Positions 44,517 through 55,468 of a DNA stretch of 64,000 bases are shown piece by piece (the stretch's first letter is position 1; each line of letters starts with the position of its first letter). This stretch comes from Trichopria drosophilae. Lineage: Eukaryota > Arthropoda > Insecta > Hymenoptera > Diapriidae. The notes beneath the pieces were generated by a model, which was given only the letters and a program-made list of their open reading frames with translations, had not been told where the DNA came from and did not search any database. The translations under genes and the position numbers were made by a program. Location of the stretch: the NCBI GenBank assembly GCA_030407085.1, contig CM059582.1, positions 134,314,001-134,378,000 of the forward strand, in the 5' to 3' direction.

Positions 44517-46296
44517 ATTGTATCTTCCGTTGCAACCATTTTTACCGTAGACCCGGCAGTATTAGCGTCCGACAAGATTTTTTCTTTGGCTCTAAGAGAC
44601 GGAGGCGTTCGTCTACTTCCGACGAGACAGTACCTTTTCGTTTCTTAAAGACGAAATTATCTAGCGTGCCTGTGCTGTTCGTACGCTAGTCGATCCACTT
44701 ACTCGCCGTTGAACGACGGCCAATGGGGGTAGCTAGGAGAGAACTCTGCCCCTCCTTCTTACTGGACAATTGGTGCGACGGTATGTCAGCCTCGTCGAGC
44801 TGAGATTGAGGCGTGGCTTCGTTCGACATATGCAGCTAATACACTATCCGCGAGATGCTGCCGTCTGTTGCATTAAATTTGCAATTAAAGCGAAAGCGGA
44901 TACAAGAGGCGACCTGGAGCGTGCTTCACAGGTAACTAGCCTGACGCCTGCGTAGAACGTAGAAATAACGCACGTGCGCGGCCGCCAGAATAAATAGCTG
45001 GTATGAATATAAAAACGTTAAAATCCAGCCGTAAGACTTTCCAAATTGATGAAACCAAGCCGTTTTAATATTCTTTTACTCTCCCATCTGCATCCATGCG
45101 ACAACAGTCCAAAACCTCAAAAGCCGACCAGGAGTGGCAGATTCGGGTTAAGTCCGTAGCAGAAATTTCTTATTATTGCCAATTACATCCAGACTGCTTT
45201 GTAAAAAAGAGAAGTACTCTTCGCACAGCACTATAAACGTTATAAACACCTCCAGTAACGAGCCAAAAACGCACTATAAATAGTTTGCGAAAAACTTAGT
45301 CGGGAGCAAGTTGTGCTCGACCGGTCGGTTACAAGTCGGAACCGGAACTCCTCAATTAGATATGGGATCATTTAAATTCAGTCTATAATCTCAATTTTAG
45401 TGTTCAACGTCGAACTCTAACCTAACAAATTCTTTCATTTCAATTTTGAATAATTTAAATTTAATTTGCATATTCCTTTTTCCGGTCATACAATAACCAA
45501 ACAATGCCTGGGAAAAATTATTTCTAAATTAATAGATAAAAGAGATAGTGCAAGATTCCGAATGATACAGATTTTTATCAATTAAGTGTAGGTAATTCAA
45601 ACTCACTAAAGAAATGCGTCTTTCGGTTCGTTCACTAATTCCAAAAAAACTGGAAAAAGCTGGAGTTAATGAACACATAGTTATGTAACTTCATTCATGT
45701 TTAATAATAGTGCCAATCTGCTCAAATCTAAGTAATTCACTATGTGAAATGTTTGTTACTTTCAATTCAGTTTATAATCTTTCCTTTTTAATCGTTCAAA
45801 AATAATCACAAACGCCAATGTAATTGTCTTTGATCTAAAGTCAGGAGAAGTAATGAAAAATTCTTAATGAAACGTGTAGGTTAATTCAATACTTACAACA
45901 AAGTGGAATTTAATTTATAGTTTTCGAAAACGCTACAATTAACGAATAAATCAGTATCTAACTTATTTTTACCGAATGTTCGAAATTTCTGATGATTTTA
46001 ACCTCATCCGCAAGCGCCCAGTTATTCCAATAGAAACATCTGACTGTTTCAAAACATCCTTCCTGCAATATCGATGTTACCTTTCAACTGTCACCGGACC
46101 ACGTGTTCAATGTGAAGCAGTCGACACTCACATGTTCACCAATTGTCTCGTTGGAGAGGATGTCCCGAAAATAAAAAAACTTTAAAATTCAATTTACAAA
46201 GGAACCATTCCTTAATGAAAATTAATTTTTGCGCCATCGGCTTCAGGAAAAAAATCTTCATGATGCTATATCTCTCATGCGCTATTGCAACAACAC

Positions 46297-46747
46297 GATG
46301 TATACATACATATGGGACGTTTCACGTCAACCGGTTAATCAGTGTACCCAAAATTTGAATTTACCAATCAAGACGTTTAAGGGCTCAAAATGTTTGTCTG
46401 GTCAAGCACCTTCAAAAAAGTTCTAGCCTTTTGGTAAATTTCATAATGGCGGCTCAAAATGGAGGCTAGAAACCAATCAAAAATGTAGAATTCGAATCAA
46501 AAAGCTTGTGGGAAAGAAAATTTTTGTTCTATTCGATTGGTTTTGGGTTCAAATTGTTGGTTTCTACGTCTTCAAAAAGTTGGTAAGGTAGATTGATGAA
46601 ATCCAAGATGGCGGATTCAAGATGGCGGCTGAAACGTGGAAATCGTCGTGATTTAAAAAAGAATCGTCAGATAAATGCTAAAATTAGTTTATGGAGGTTT
46701 TGTAAGTCGCTGATCATGAATCTGAAGACTGATTTGCAAAACTCAAG
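46297..46747. other. Flank of the DD41D copy with dispersed minisatellite motif
   Basis: Contains catatgggacgtttcacgtc (46310), which has a near copy at 48005 (acatgggacattccacgtca) on the other side of the mariner relic, and aagatggcggattcaagatg / gatggcggatctaatatgg units of the dispersed repeat family at 46608-46765. Confidence 0.5.
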
Positions 46748-47606
46748 ATGGCGGATCTAATATGGTGGACAAATTTTAGAATATTTTTTGATACTGGCTC
46801 TGTCGGTGATCGTCCAAAATCGGGGAGACCAAAAATGGCTCTAAATGAAGATAACAGTTTAGCAGTCTGTGCTTGTGTTGTTGAGGAGGTCCATACTTCA
46901 GTTAGGAAGATTGCGCAACAAACTGGTATCGACAAATCCTCTGTTCATGAAATACTAAGACAAAATAAGTTTCATCCATATAAAATAAAATTTGTGCAAG
47001 AGCTTTCGAAAGACGATTTCGATTGCAGGTTAGAATTTTGTGGGGAAATGATGAGACGGTGTGACGAAAATGAGTTTTTCAAGTTCCGGATATGCTTCTC
47101 CGATGAAGCTACGTTTCAATTGAGTGGAGACGTTAATAGACACAATATGCGATTTCGTGAAATCAAATTGTTGGACCTTTCTTCGTTGAAGAGAATTTCA
47201 CAGCTGTGGCGTACTAAATTTATTGAATACCTATGTTATACCAGCAATCCAAAATAATACTGGTACAGCGTTTGACAATGTCTGGTTTCAACAGGATGGT
47301 GCTCCGTGTCATTTTGATTTGATTGTACGCAATCGATTGAATAATATTTTCTCCGGGCGTTGGATCGGCAGGAGAGGTTCGATTGAGTGGCCACCAAGGT
47401 CACCGGATCTAACTCCTCTGGATTATTTTTACTGGAGTTTTTTGAAGAACAAGGTGTACGAAACAAAGCCTATAGACATTGATGAGTTAAAGGAAAGAAT
47501 AATTCAATGTTCTAATTCGATATCTCAAGAAACGCTGCCAAAAGTAAATGATAACTTCTATCTACGACTGGGATATTGTCAAGTTGCTGAAAGACATCAA
47601 TTTTAA
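46748..47606 (+). pseudogene. DD41D mariner transposase, frameshifted and internally deleted
   Basis: 46748-47257 carries DRPKSGRPKMALNEDNS, an HTH region ending KSSVHEILRQNKFHPYKI and the first catalytic block CFSDEATFQLSGDVNRHNM. It then departs from the family sequence. 47223-47606, in another frame, has VWFQQDGAPCHF, GRWIGRRGSIEWPPRSPDLT and PLDYFYWSFLKN, again 41 residues between the second and third Asp. Compared with the intact copy, about 50 residues between the two blocks are missing and the frame is shifted. Inactive, and well diverged from both other copies. Confidence 0.87.
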
Positions 47607-48638
47607 CATCTCATTCAGTAATTGGCACAAGCTTAATAAAATAGTAGAAATAAAATACATAAAAAGAAAATATTAAACCTAAAAAAAAATAAAACCATTA
47701 CTTTTAGATTCCGTAATTCCATGGCTTTTTCAATGAAGCTAAATTAAAATGCCGAATTATGTGTATTTAAATGTAAAAAAAAAGTTAAAAAAAAAATTTG
47801 TTTAAATAAAATAAAAAAAAAGATTCTTAAAATCAAGGGAAACTTTGAAATAGTCAGAGACAAAGGGCGCCACTACAAATTTAAAAAACGGTATCGTCTA
47901 TTGCAAGTCTGCAACAAACGAATTGCATTCAAATCCGAGTACATTTCAGAAAAATGATCTTACATTTTATTTCAGCCATTTTAAATTAATGAAATGTATG
48001 TATACATGGGACATTCCACGTCAACCGAACACTGCCCACAAAAATGTAATTTTTGTCGACTTATACGAGTAATAAAATGCCAGATATTTGAGTAAAAACT
48101 CTCAAAAACTTACAGTTTCTCGCTCGTATGAAAAACACGTTTTTCCACTCACCGCTGTCAGCCGGAAGTCCCATTATTTTGATAATAATGTAATTGTCTG
48201 AAGTTAATGCTGACATTTGGGTCACATTTTTCCTATATTCTGATTTGTTCATGACATAACCTACGTTTATACCGCTTACGCAGATTTCGTTAACGATAAT
48301 TTCACGGTCCTCAGTTCCCAAAAGAGTGCAAATTGTTATTGGTGGTAAGTATTTGTTTTTATATTTTATAATTTATAGATTTCGGGCGATTGTGATTAAA
48401 AAAAATGTCAAAGAAAAAACAGACAAGAACACGATGAATTAATAAAAAATACCAATCCTATTTATTGATTATGATCATAATCATGATTTAAAAATAAATT
48501 GGGTTCAATTTTTGTAATGCATACTAATTGTGTTTTTTTTAGATTAGTTAGCAGTTTTGTTCTTCTTTCATTATACGGTTCGCACTGAAACATGGTTCAA
48601 GTTTTCGTCGTATTTTTTACAGCTACATTTAGAGTTTT
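47607..48638. other. AT-rich region between mariner and piggyBac relics
   Basis: Mostly A/T runs. An 86-codon minus-strand frame at 48061-48321 could be a piece of the piggyBac element's C-terminal region, but I could not match its residues to any motif. Confidence 0.4.
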
Positions 48639-49336
48639 TTAATTATGTTTATACGAGCAAGTGAATGAGCAACACTTGAAACCACGTTGTACTGGTTTAC
48701 CCGGCATATATTGTTTTAGGAAACTGCGCCCCTTCAATTTAATCATGGATTCGTCTACAGCTTGATATTTGCTTGGTTTCCACGAGTTTTGGAATGTTTC
48801 AGTCAGTTTATTCAATAGTGGTCTCAACATATATAACTTGTCATATTGCGGTTCTCCCTTTTTGGGTTCTTGGCTATTAGCCGAAATATGTATATTTCTG
48901 AAAATAAATAAAAATCTGTTGACCGTCATCAACGAATGTATAAATGGATTATTCAGTTTCGGATCTAACGACCAATGATACGATGGCAATTTAATACTTC
49001 CATTAGAATATCGAGGCCCAAAAAAATAACTAATTCCTCTTTGGTTATGCATGGCTCACTTCTATTATTGTGATGCGTGTAAAGGTTAGTTTGTTCCAAT
49101 ATCATGTCTAGCAGATCATCAGGAAAAAGCGTTAAACATATTTCTGACGGTGATTTTATGTTGTTTGGTGTATTTGGCCCGTAATCTTTAACGAATGGAG
49201 TATCTTCTTTTGGTTTTCGTAACGTAGACCATACCTCATTTTCTGAATCGTCGGCATCAATTTCATCCTCAGAAGAATCATCATCTGTGTTACGTACCAG
49301 TGGTACGTAGCGTCCGTCCCACCCATATTGTATCAT
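48639..49336 (-). pseudogene. piggyBac transposase, N-terminal and first catalytic region
   Basis: 49336-48965: acidic N-terminus (DDDSSEDEIDADDSENEVWS), then YGPNTPNNIKSPSEICLTLF and ITKEELVIFLGLDILMEVLN. 49052-48639, overlapping in another frame: ISYFFGPRYSNGSIKLPSYH, MTVNRFLFIFRNIHI, KLYMLRPLLNKLTETFQNSW and AVDESMIKLKGRSFLKQYMP, which includes the first catalytic Asp (VDE) of piggyBac-type transposases. The frame switches near 48965-49052. Sequence for the second and third Asp and the Cys-rich tail is gone after 48640. Known role: TTAA-specific cut-and-paste. Two TTAA-flanked nonautonomous elements occur in this window (10053, 15771). Confidence 0.87.
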
Positions 49337-49374
49337 TTATTTTAATAAATAAACCTACTATCATTCATCCAACG

Positions 49375-49571
49375 TGAGAATATGCACGAGGTGCATCCTC
49401 GCACGGTGAAGCCGAGTGAAGGAAGTGCACCCTCAGTATAATCCCACAGTTGGAAAGGAATGCGACGACGAACTCCGCTGCTCTCGCATTTCGAGACTGC
49501 ATCGAAAAAGTCAATAAACGTCGCGGATATTAATTAAACAACCTCTTCCATCGCTCCGCCAAACCGTAACA
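49375..49571 (+). repeat. Candidate 5' LTR of a Ty3/gypsy-like element
   Basis: TGAGAATATG ... CCGTAACA, followed 2 bases later by tcggtgtcagaagtgg, close to the TGGTGTCAGAAGTGG primer site found after many insect gypsy-group LTRs. It contains AATAAACG about 55 bases before the end. No 3' partner found. Confidence 0.6.
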
Positions 49572-49886
49572 ATTCGGTGTCAGAAGTGGCCCTTCGCGCG
49601 CGATTTTTTTCGCGTTGGGGTGTCGATCCCATTAACGCGGAGTGATAAAACCCCTCTCACTACTAGGTGTTCTTTTTAAATCGGGATTCGCGAAGATGTT
49701 AATTTTAAAATCGCGCGCGTCGCATAGCTTTCGGTGCGCGTATCCCGAGGAGGACATTTTATCCCTCCCAAAGAATTTTCAAGAAAATATTCCTATCTTG
49801 AGAATTATGCGAGTAAGTGCTTGAAGGGTGTGTGTTTGTGGTATACAGTAATGATGAAAATGGATTTTTAGACTTGCAGTAGGCAC

Positions 49887-50985
49887 ATGTCGACCATACA
49901 GCAGGGTCGGCAGGAGAGCGTTGCAGACTACATAGAACGCGTGGTCAATTTGCATGAACATCGGATAACAGCGCTTGAGTTAGAAGAATACTGTACGAAA
50001 CTCAAGAACTACTTTAGGCGAAACTTTGAGCACAATACACTGGATTATTCTATAGCCCGGTTGAGAGATGAAGAAATATAAATTAGAGTGCTATAAGTCA
50101 ATCCGCAGACCGTGTCTGATGCCATATTTGCCATAGAGAACTTTGCTCAGGTGGATGCAAAGAATGTTGACATTGCAAGCAAATCGCGACGACTGTCACA
50201 GGTTCCGTTGCGAAGAAATGAACGGGCTAGGGTCGAAACTAACTCTGACACCCAAAATACTCTCCAGACGGACACGGAACCCAGGAGCAGGCGGTCACAT
50301 AAATGCTACAAGAAAACCCTTCCTGTAATCTGGCCGATTTCACATGAAATCAGGTCAACTGCGGAGAATACCGCCAGATCCCATCCATCTACATCCGTTA
50401 TGTCACATAAATCTCATACATACTTGTCAAACCACCTTAAGTCCAAAATGCCGGTAACTCAGTACAAGAGATATCAAGAACCAAAATCACCTTTACAACA
50501 GGTATATTGCATACCAACCATCAATTTTGTGGACGAAAATACTGTGGATGAAGAAGTGTCCGAAATTTCAGAATGAAAACTTCCTGAAATTGCACATCAA
50601 CGGGTTATTGTTGAGAATGATGAAGAATCATGACTCATTCCAGATACGCATCAAGTTTTAGATTGCAAAGTTTCGGAGGAAATTATGTCTGGGGATGTGC
50701 TACCTCGCCACCCGTGCCACGCGGTCGATGACGTGGATGTTTCTACGCGGACAGGTGAGTCCGCCGGTACGTTAAATATGGAAACAGAAGAGTTGCTCCA
50801 AAGTGCAACATGCGACAAGGACGGATTGGCTAGAGATGTACAACCTCGCCACCCGAACCACACAGCCAACGGCTGTATCGAACGTTGAGGATATCCTTCC
50901 CACAACCTGCAATAGCAGTGAAGTACAAAATGCTTCACTCCCTAAACTTCCTAAACATCTACGAAAACGTTCATCGTAGTTTGTT
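49887..50985 (+). pseudogene. Ty3/gypsy-like gag region, frameshifted and 3' truncated
   Basis: 49887-50081: MSTIQQGRQESVADYIERVV and KLKNYFRRNFEHNTLDYSI, in the manner of retroelement gag capsid (R-Q-x-x-E-S-V-x-D-Y). After a TAA, 50112-50576 continues with DAIFAIENFAQVDAKNVDI, a polar basic stretch and VYCIPTINFVDENTVDEE. A later block (50685-50888) has two copies of LPRHPCHAVDD / QPRHPNHTANG-like sequence. The line ends near 50985 where a piggyBac fragment begins, so the pol gene is missing. Family level is inferred from the LTR, primer site and gag pattern only. Confidence 0.6.
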
Positions 50986-51320
50986 CCTTCGTTTAGTTTG
51001 TTCCACTGTCATGTCTAGCAGATGATTATGAAAAAGCGTAAAAAATACTTGCGATGGTGATATTATATTGCTCGAATTTGGACCGAAATCTTTAGCGAAT
51101 GAAGTAGCTGCTCTTGGTTTACATAACTTATATCATGCTTCATTTTCTTAATCTCCGGCATCAATTTCATCTTTAGAAGAATCATCATTCAAAGTATCGA
51201 AACGCTGTTCATTTAGTTCTATTGAATTGATTATTTCACCTTGATCTTCAACATTGTCTGAATCGCAAAGACCATCGCCAGACTCAGAATCGCTTGTTAA
51301 TTTTAATTGATCTCCTATAA
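50986..51320 (-). pseudogene. Second piggyBac transposase N-terminal fragment
   Basis: Aligned by eye with 49080-49300: tttgttcca...tcatgtctagcagat, the gaaaaagcgt block, gaccgaaatctttagcgaat and ccggcatcaatttcatcttt appear in the same order. On the minus strand it reads SESGDGLCDSDNVEDQGEII, DDSSKDEIDAGD, a stop, then FAKDFGPNSSNIISPSQVFF. More decayed than the copy at 48639-49336 and covering only its N-terminal half, but it reaches further upstream into the acidic leader. Confidence 0.75.
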
Positions 51321-51494
51321 TTTGTATTAGATAATTGAATTATATACATTATAACTGATAAATATTAATATGCAATTATTCAAATCATTATAAGAATGTG
51401 AAAATAAAAAGAATTTATCTATATGTCTTACTATACTATAAATGGTAAAATAGAAACTGATATTTTTCAATACAGCAATGTATATGAACGTATC

Positions 51495-51730
51495 TAGGAA
51501 CGTGAGTAGTTAGGTCATGCTGAGTCTCTATTGCTACCTATAGTTCACCGTATCATATTTCGCGTTTTAGTAACACGCCTCTGCCGCTAGCACGCCATTA
51601 ATGACGTTACTCCTCATTCGGCGGCGCGCGGCATGTTACGAATAAGCGAAACCGCTTTCCGCAAGAGAAGTACGATTCGGCGGACTATAGGTAGCGGCAG
51701 AGATACGGCATGACTTTACAATTGAATGAA
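51495..51730. repeat. Inverted repeat pair around a GC-richer centre
   Basis: taggtcatgctgagtctct...gctacctatagttcaccgta (about 51510-51550) returns inverted as cggcggactataggtagcgg...cggcatgactt (about 51677-51718). The loop contains gcggcgcgcggcatg. A small foldback or MITE is likely; termini not defined. Confidence 0.55.
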
Positions 51731-52144
51731 CAGCGTTTCGATATTTGAGATTGTTACAATTGGCGGAGTGGTGGGTTAGGATTTGAAATTATCATGCGAC
51801 GTTTATTGTACGTACGCCGTCCACCAACTGACTCCTCGGTGTACCCCGCCGATGTACTAGTCCAGTAAAGTTAACAAAAAAACAACGTCTAGCGGGAAAA
51901 AATCCTACATAAAATTTTTTTTTGTCATGTTTTGGGGACGGGGCTTGAGAAGCTTTTCGGGTCAAAATAGCTTGTGTTCTTCGAGAAAAGTCCAAAAAAC
52001 TAAAAAAAAAACGGCATTTTGTAAATAACTCGGCTCGGAGTTTTTTCATGCTCTACAATTTATGTTCTATGACTTTTTAACAATGCAATTTTTTAGCAAA
52101 TTTTTGGTCGATCATGTTAAAGAGTTCATCTTCATTTGCATGTC
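51731..52144. other. Spacer without recognised gene
   Basis: No coding region or repeat boundary recognised. Confidence 0.4.
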
Positions 52145-53529
52145 ATATGTCGGATCTTTCGATTCCATCCAGACAGTTATCGAAGGCATCGCGTTCTTCG
52201 TCGGTTAATTCCATTGCATCGAGTACAACCGTCGACAAAGCCAAGTGTCCTAATAAGTGCGCACGAATCGCTTTTGAATAAGCGTATCCAGACAATATTT
52301 TCTCAACGCAATTTCCAGCATAAATCAGATTTTTTTATTTTGATTGACATGATTTTTCCAATAGCGCCCAGAAAAGACATCAGCTAGTGAAATCCTCAAA
52401 GCCTCACACCTGCCCTTCATTTCATCTTTCATAGCCTCCACGATATTGCTCGCCTTCCAATACAGTGGCTGCTCGAATGTGACAATGCACGTTTTTTGAT
52501 GACTGTGCTCTGATCTTATTTTGGCCTCCGTGAGTGACGTATATATTGTGTCGTAATCTGATGGCGGTGCATTGATGAAGAGAAGACAAATTATTCGAGA
52601 GCGCTGATACTGCTCGTTACTGATCACTTGTTCCATAAGCCCGTTCTATCCCGGAATGTCTATACGGCACGTCCACTTACCATAAAGCCATATCAAATCA
52701 GGTATGGTTGGTTTAACGTCCGATGTTAGTTGTCGAAGAGTCGCTATGTCTGCAACGTTGATTGCCATCAAGCCTGCCAATTTCTGCTTTACGTAGCTCA
52801 GTACATCTATTCTCCCTAATTCAGCTAGATCTGCAGCCGACGCAGCTTCAAAAAGTCGTGAAACTGCTTTTTCTGGTTGAATACCCGTGCTTGGTGTGAC
52901 GCGATGTATTCCTCCCATTACGTGAAAAGTTCCATGGCCGTCGATTGTATTCGTATTGAAATAAGCATTATCGAATGCAAATTGGGAAAAGGAATTCACC
53001 AATATGTTATAGATGTACTTTCAAAATTTTGTACCTCAGTGTACGATGCAGAAGAGCCCAAAGCTGCGAAAATATCTATGAGATTTCACGATCCGAATCT
53101 TTTATATAAATAAGCTCCTACTCCGAGCTGCAGCGGTGACAGAAAAGAACGTGGATGCACAGCTGTTATTATTGCGTGAGTAATCGAAATACATTTCCGC
53201 TGCCATGATTCTCTATCACATGTCTTACTTTTCGAGATGATTTCTGAAAGTAAGCACTGGAAAGTTTCAGGCACATCATTACAAGCATTTTCCATAAAAT
53301 CATCCGATGGCGAATAACACTCGGTCTCGTATACAGTCGATCTTATGTCGCCGCGAATAATTGCAGCAGCTTCTCGAATAACTCGTAGTTGATCTTGTTT
53401 CGGATCAGTTGCTATTTCTTCGTACCACTTCTCCGTAAGTAATTTGTAACTGATGTTCCTAAAACAAATTCTACAATCACGGTTTGGTCGCACGGTATAT
53501 AAAAATTTGTTGTGGTTTTTTGTTTTCAT
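52145..53529 (-). pseudogene. Relic of a multicopy invertebrate protein family of unknown function
   Basis: Seen in order on the minus strand: 53529-53086 (CRICFRNISYKLLTEKWYEE, VYETECYSPSDDFMENAC, HPRSFLSPLQLGVGAYLYKR); 53002-52646 (FSQFAFDNAYFNTNTIDGHG, then TFHVMGGIHRVTPST and DLIWLYGKWT); 52636-52325 (SRIICLLFINAPPSDYDTIY, KTCIVTFEQPLYWKASNIV); then below 52325 LSGYAYSKAIRAHLLGHLAL and LTDEERDAF. Known to me: this order (FDNADxNxNTxDGxxTFHxMGG, FINxxPxxYxTIYT, VTFDQPLYxKA, GxAYxxAxRAH) recurs in many multicopy genes of ants, cnidarians and other invertebrates with no assigned function, probably borne by a transposon. Frames change at about 53090-53000, 52640 and 52325, so this copy is dead. 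Confidence 0.55.
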
Positions 53530-53879
53530 ATTATATTTTTTTTATTCTATTTGACTTTTTCTTTCTTTACATTTATTATAATTGCATGCTAACAAATCAT
53601 ATTCATATACCAGTTTATTCCAAGTAACTGTCAAATCGAAATTGTATTAACTTTATAGTTATGAATATAGTTTTTATGGTTTATCTTTTTTTCTTTTACC
53701 TTTTTTCGTTGTTAATTTCATTACTAGTTGAGATTATAAATGTTTTGACAAGGCGTTTGAGAATCCGAGCGATTACGACGCAATGAGTTTAAAATGTTTA
53801 GAGATTTTCAAACTATAGCATTTTAACACCTAATGCAATTTGTAGGTCTAATCCGTTAATTATATTTATAGGTGGTATA
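53530..53879. other. AT-rich spacer
   Basis: No gene recognised. Confidence 0.4.
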
Positions 53880-55115
53880 GATTTCATACCGCCATGCCGC
53901 AAAGGGTTAATATCGACTCTCAGAGAAAGCTTGTTTGACATGTCTATCAACCTTCTCATTTTCTCTTATTCCAGTGTTGTGGGATCCAATAAAAATTAAT
54001 TGTAGTGCTGTTACTGTTACTTGTATAGAATTGGTTATATTTTTCTTTAATTTGAAGGATATAGTCACTGGTTTTAATATTCATGTGATGAAGTTGAAGG
54101 CTTTGTAAAACGCTTAAAGAATCAAAGAAAATGAGAATGCTTCTATGTCTAATTTTTAAGGTAATAATGCTTTTTTGTATACAAACATTATGTTCACTAC
54201 ATATGCAAGCGAATCCAACATGTGGCGATTCAGATGATTTACTACCATCTGTAAATATTTTTAAGCCGTCCTGATTCGGTAAGATATCATTAAAAAAGGC
54301 GTCAGATTTTCTAGATTTTTTAAGCAATTGCCCAACGTGGCATTTATCGGAATAGATGTAGTAACTGTTTTATAGTAATGGCAAAAAATGTTAACCTTAT
54401 TCTTTTTGTTTAATTTATCGCTCACTTCCCTGAGCGATTCATAGCATGAAAAATTATATTTTTTTTTATTTCTTTTGGTTTTTTTAATTTTTTTGCAGTA
54501 ATATTTTATGTTTTTTAGTACCAAAGAACTGCTGGTAGATAGAATTTTGAATGGATAGCATTTACATAAATATATAAACCTTTCTTTAATAACGACTAAC
54601 TTAGATTCAGCTATTAATATGATTTTAGGCATACTAATTCTATATCCCAAGGAGGCTCTTATCGCAGAATTTTGAATCTTTTCTACATGACTCTTGTATA
54701 AAGTGATTAAAGTCTCTGGGCCAGCACCCCACCATGTGCCACAAGAAAACTTAATTAAATTTAAAGCCTTATTACATTTTTTAGTAACAAAGTTTAGATA
54801 TGGATTAAGCGACACTTTATAATCGATAAGAATACCCAAGAACCGGGTGGTTTTAGATGAAACAATTTTCGTGTTTCTGATTTGGATACATGTATCGCCT
54901 AGTTTTATGCCTGCCCTATTAAAATGAACGAACGTTTTGAAGGGAGAGATATCTAAGCCAATTTGGTGTAGATTTTTATCAATAGTACTGCAGGAATTTT
55001 GGAGAGTTCTTTTACCCCAATCAATATATTTACATTTGATGTAGAGACAAATATCGTCAGGAAATTCTGAAACGAAAACGGTTTTGGGGAGCTTGGCAGT
55101 GATATGCGATACGTA
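53880..55115 (-). pseudogene. LINE 3' half: RT thumb and C-terminal RNase H (I-group-like)
   Basis: From 55115 down: KTVFVSEFPDDICLYIKC (the RT catalytic box, with F-P-D-D in place of Y-A-D-D) and TRFLGILIDYKVSLNPYLNF; then 54839-54261 with WWGAGPETLITLYKSHVEKI and NSAIRASLGYRISMPK; then RNase H: LKIFTDGSKSSESPHVGFAC (D), ILIFFDSLSVLQSLQ (D) and INFYWIPQH, continuing in another frame as GIRENEKVDRHVKQAF to about 53890. Known: a C-terminal RNase H marks I-type and related LINE clades. 5' truncated just upstream of the catalytic box, as is usual for LINEs. Low GC and many Lys/Asn codons. Confidence 0.8.
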
Positions 55116-55218
55116 GAGTATATAGACAAATTTTTTTTACTCGGGTATGTTCAGGAGGACACCAGTCGGAATCAATATACCACTTCATTATTTTAATCGT
55201 ATCTTTTATATTTACTCA

Positions 55219-55468
55219 TTGTCATCATCGCTTTCACTTACTGCAGTAGCAATATCGTCGTCATGTGTAATTGATTCACTGCAAAATAATGTATATAAAA
55301 TTATTATAAGTAGAGAGATTGCACAAATACCTTTGTGTTTTTCTGTACAATGTTAACGGGACATTAGGCACACGACATGAAAAGATATTGTTTGATATAT
55401 GTGCGAAACTCTTTCTTTTGCGAATGTGAGTATCCCACTTGCCTTTGGATCGCGTGTCAAACTTTCAC
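55219..55468 (-). pseudogene. Possible two terminal exons of an unknown gene
   Basis: A strong acceptor (tattttgcag at 55279-55288, -) precedes a short frame ESITHDDDIATAVSESDDDN ending in TAA at about 55219, an acidic tail. Upstream, AAAG/GTATTTG (55330/55331) closes an in-phase frame that ends CRVPNVPLTLYRKTQ, beginning after an AG near 55468. Joined phases agree. Acidic tails of this kind occur at the ends of some transposase-derived and nuclear proteins. With no family match this is weak. Confidence 0.25.

Larger units (their letters stand above)
40087..45351 (-). mobile_element. Full-length two-ORF LINE with 12-bp target duplication and (TATC)n tail
   Basis: Target duplication TCAATTAGATAT at 40075-40086 and 45353-45363 (+). 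Between them lies a complete non-LTR element on the minus strand: about 0.8 kb of 5' leader, ORF1 (44516-43839), ORF2 (43731-40330) and a 3' end of (TATC)n instead of poly-A (40087-40103). It splits the right arm of the 16.7-kb transposon. Coiled-coil ORF1 plus APE-type endonuclease fit the CR1/Jockey side of the LINE tree; I do not name a clade. Confidence 0.88.
29565..46296. mobile_element. Large DNA transposon with ~1.46-kb inverted repeats, split by three nested elements
   Basis: Seen: the left arm 29565-31030 starts gtgttgttgcaatagcgcat. Its inverse is found in three pieces: 37815-38231, then 39954-40086, then 45365-46296, ending gctattgcaacaacac. The gaps are a MULE (38232-39944) and a LINE (40087-45351), each bounded by its own target duplication; a BEL/Pao sits in the interior (33026-37370). 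Without these the element would be about 5.4 kb with one minus-strand gene (31905-32725). Known: terminal repeats this long occur in several DNA transposon superfamilies. I cannot name this one, and I see no clear target duplication at its outer ends. Confidence 0.82.

Noticed and set aside
46310..48025. tatgggac(g/a)tt(t/c)cacgtcaacc sequence on both sides of the third mariner copy as its ends
   Set aside because: The two are direct, not inverted, so they are not terminal inverted repeats; they may be flanking repeats.
48061..48321. 86-codon frame between mariner and piggyBac relics
   Set aside because: I could not match any part of it to the piggyBac C-terminal region or another family.
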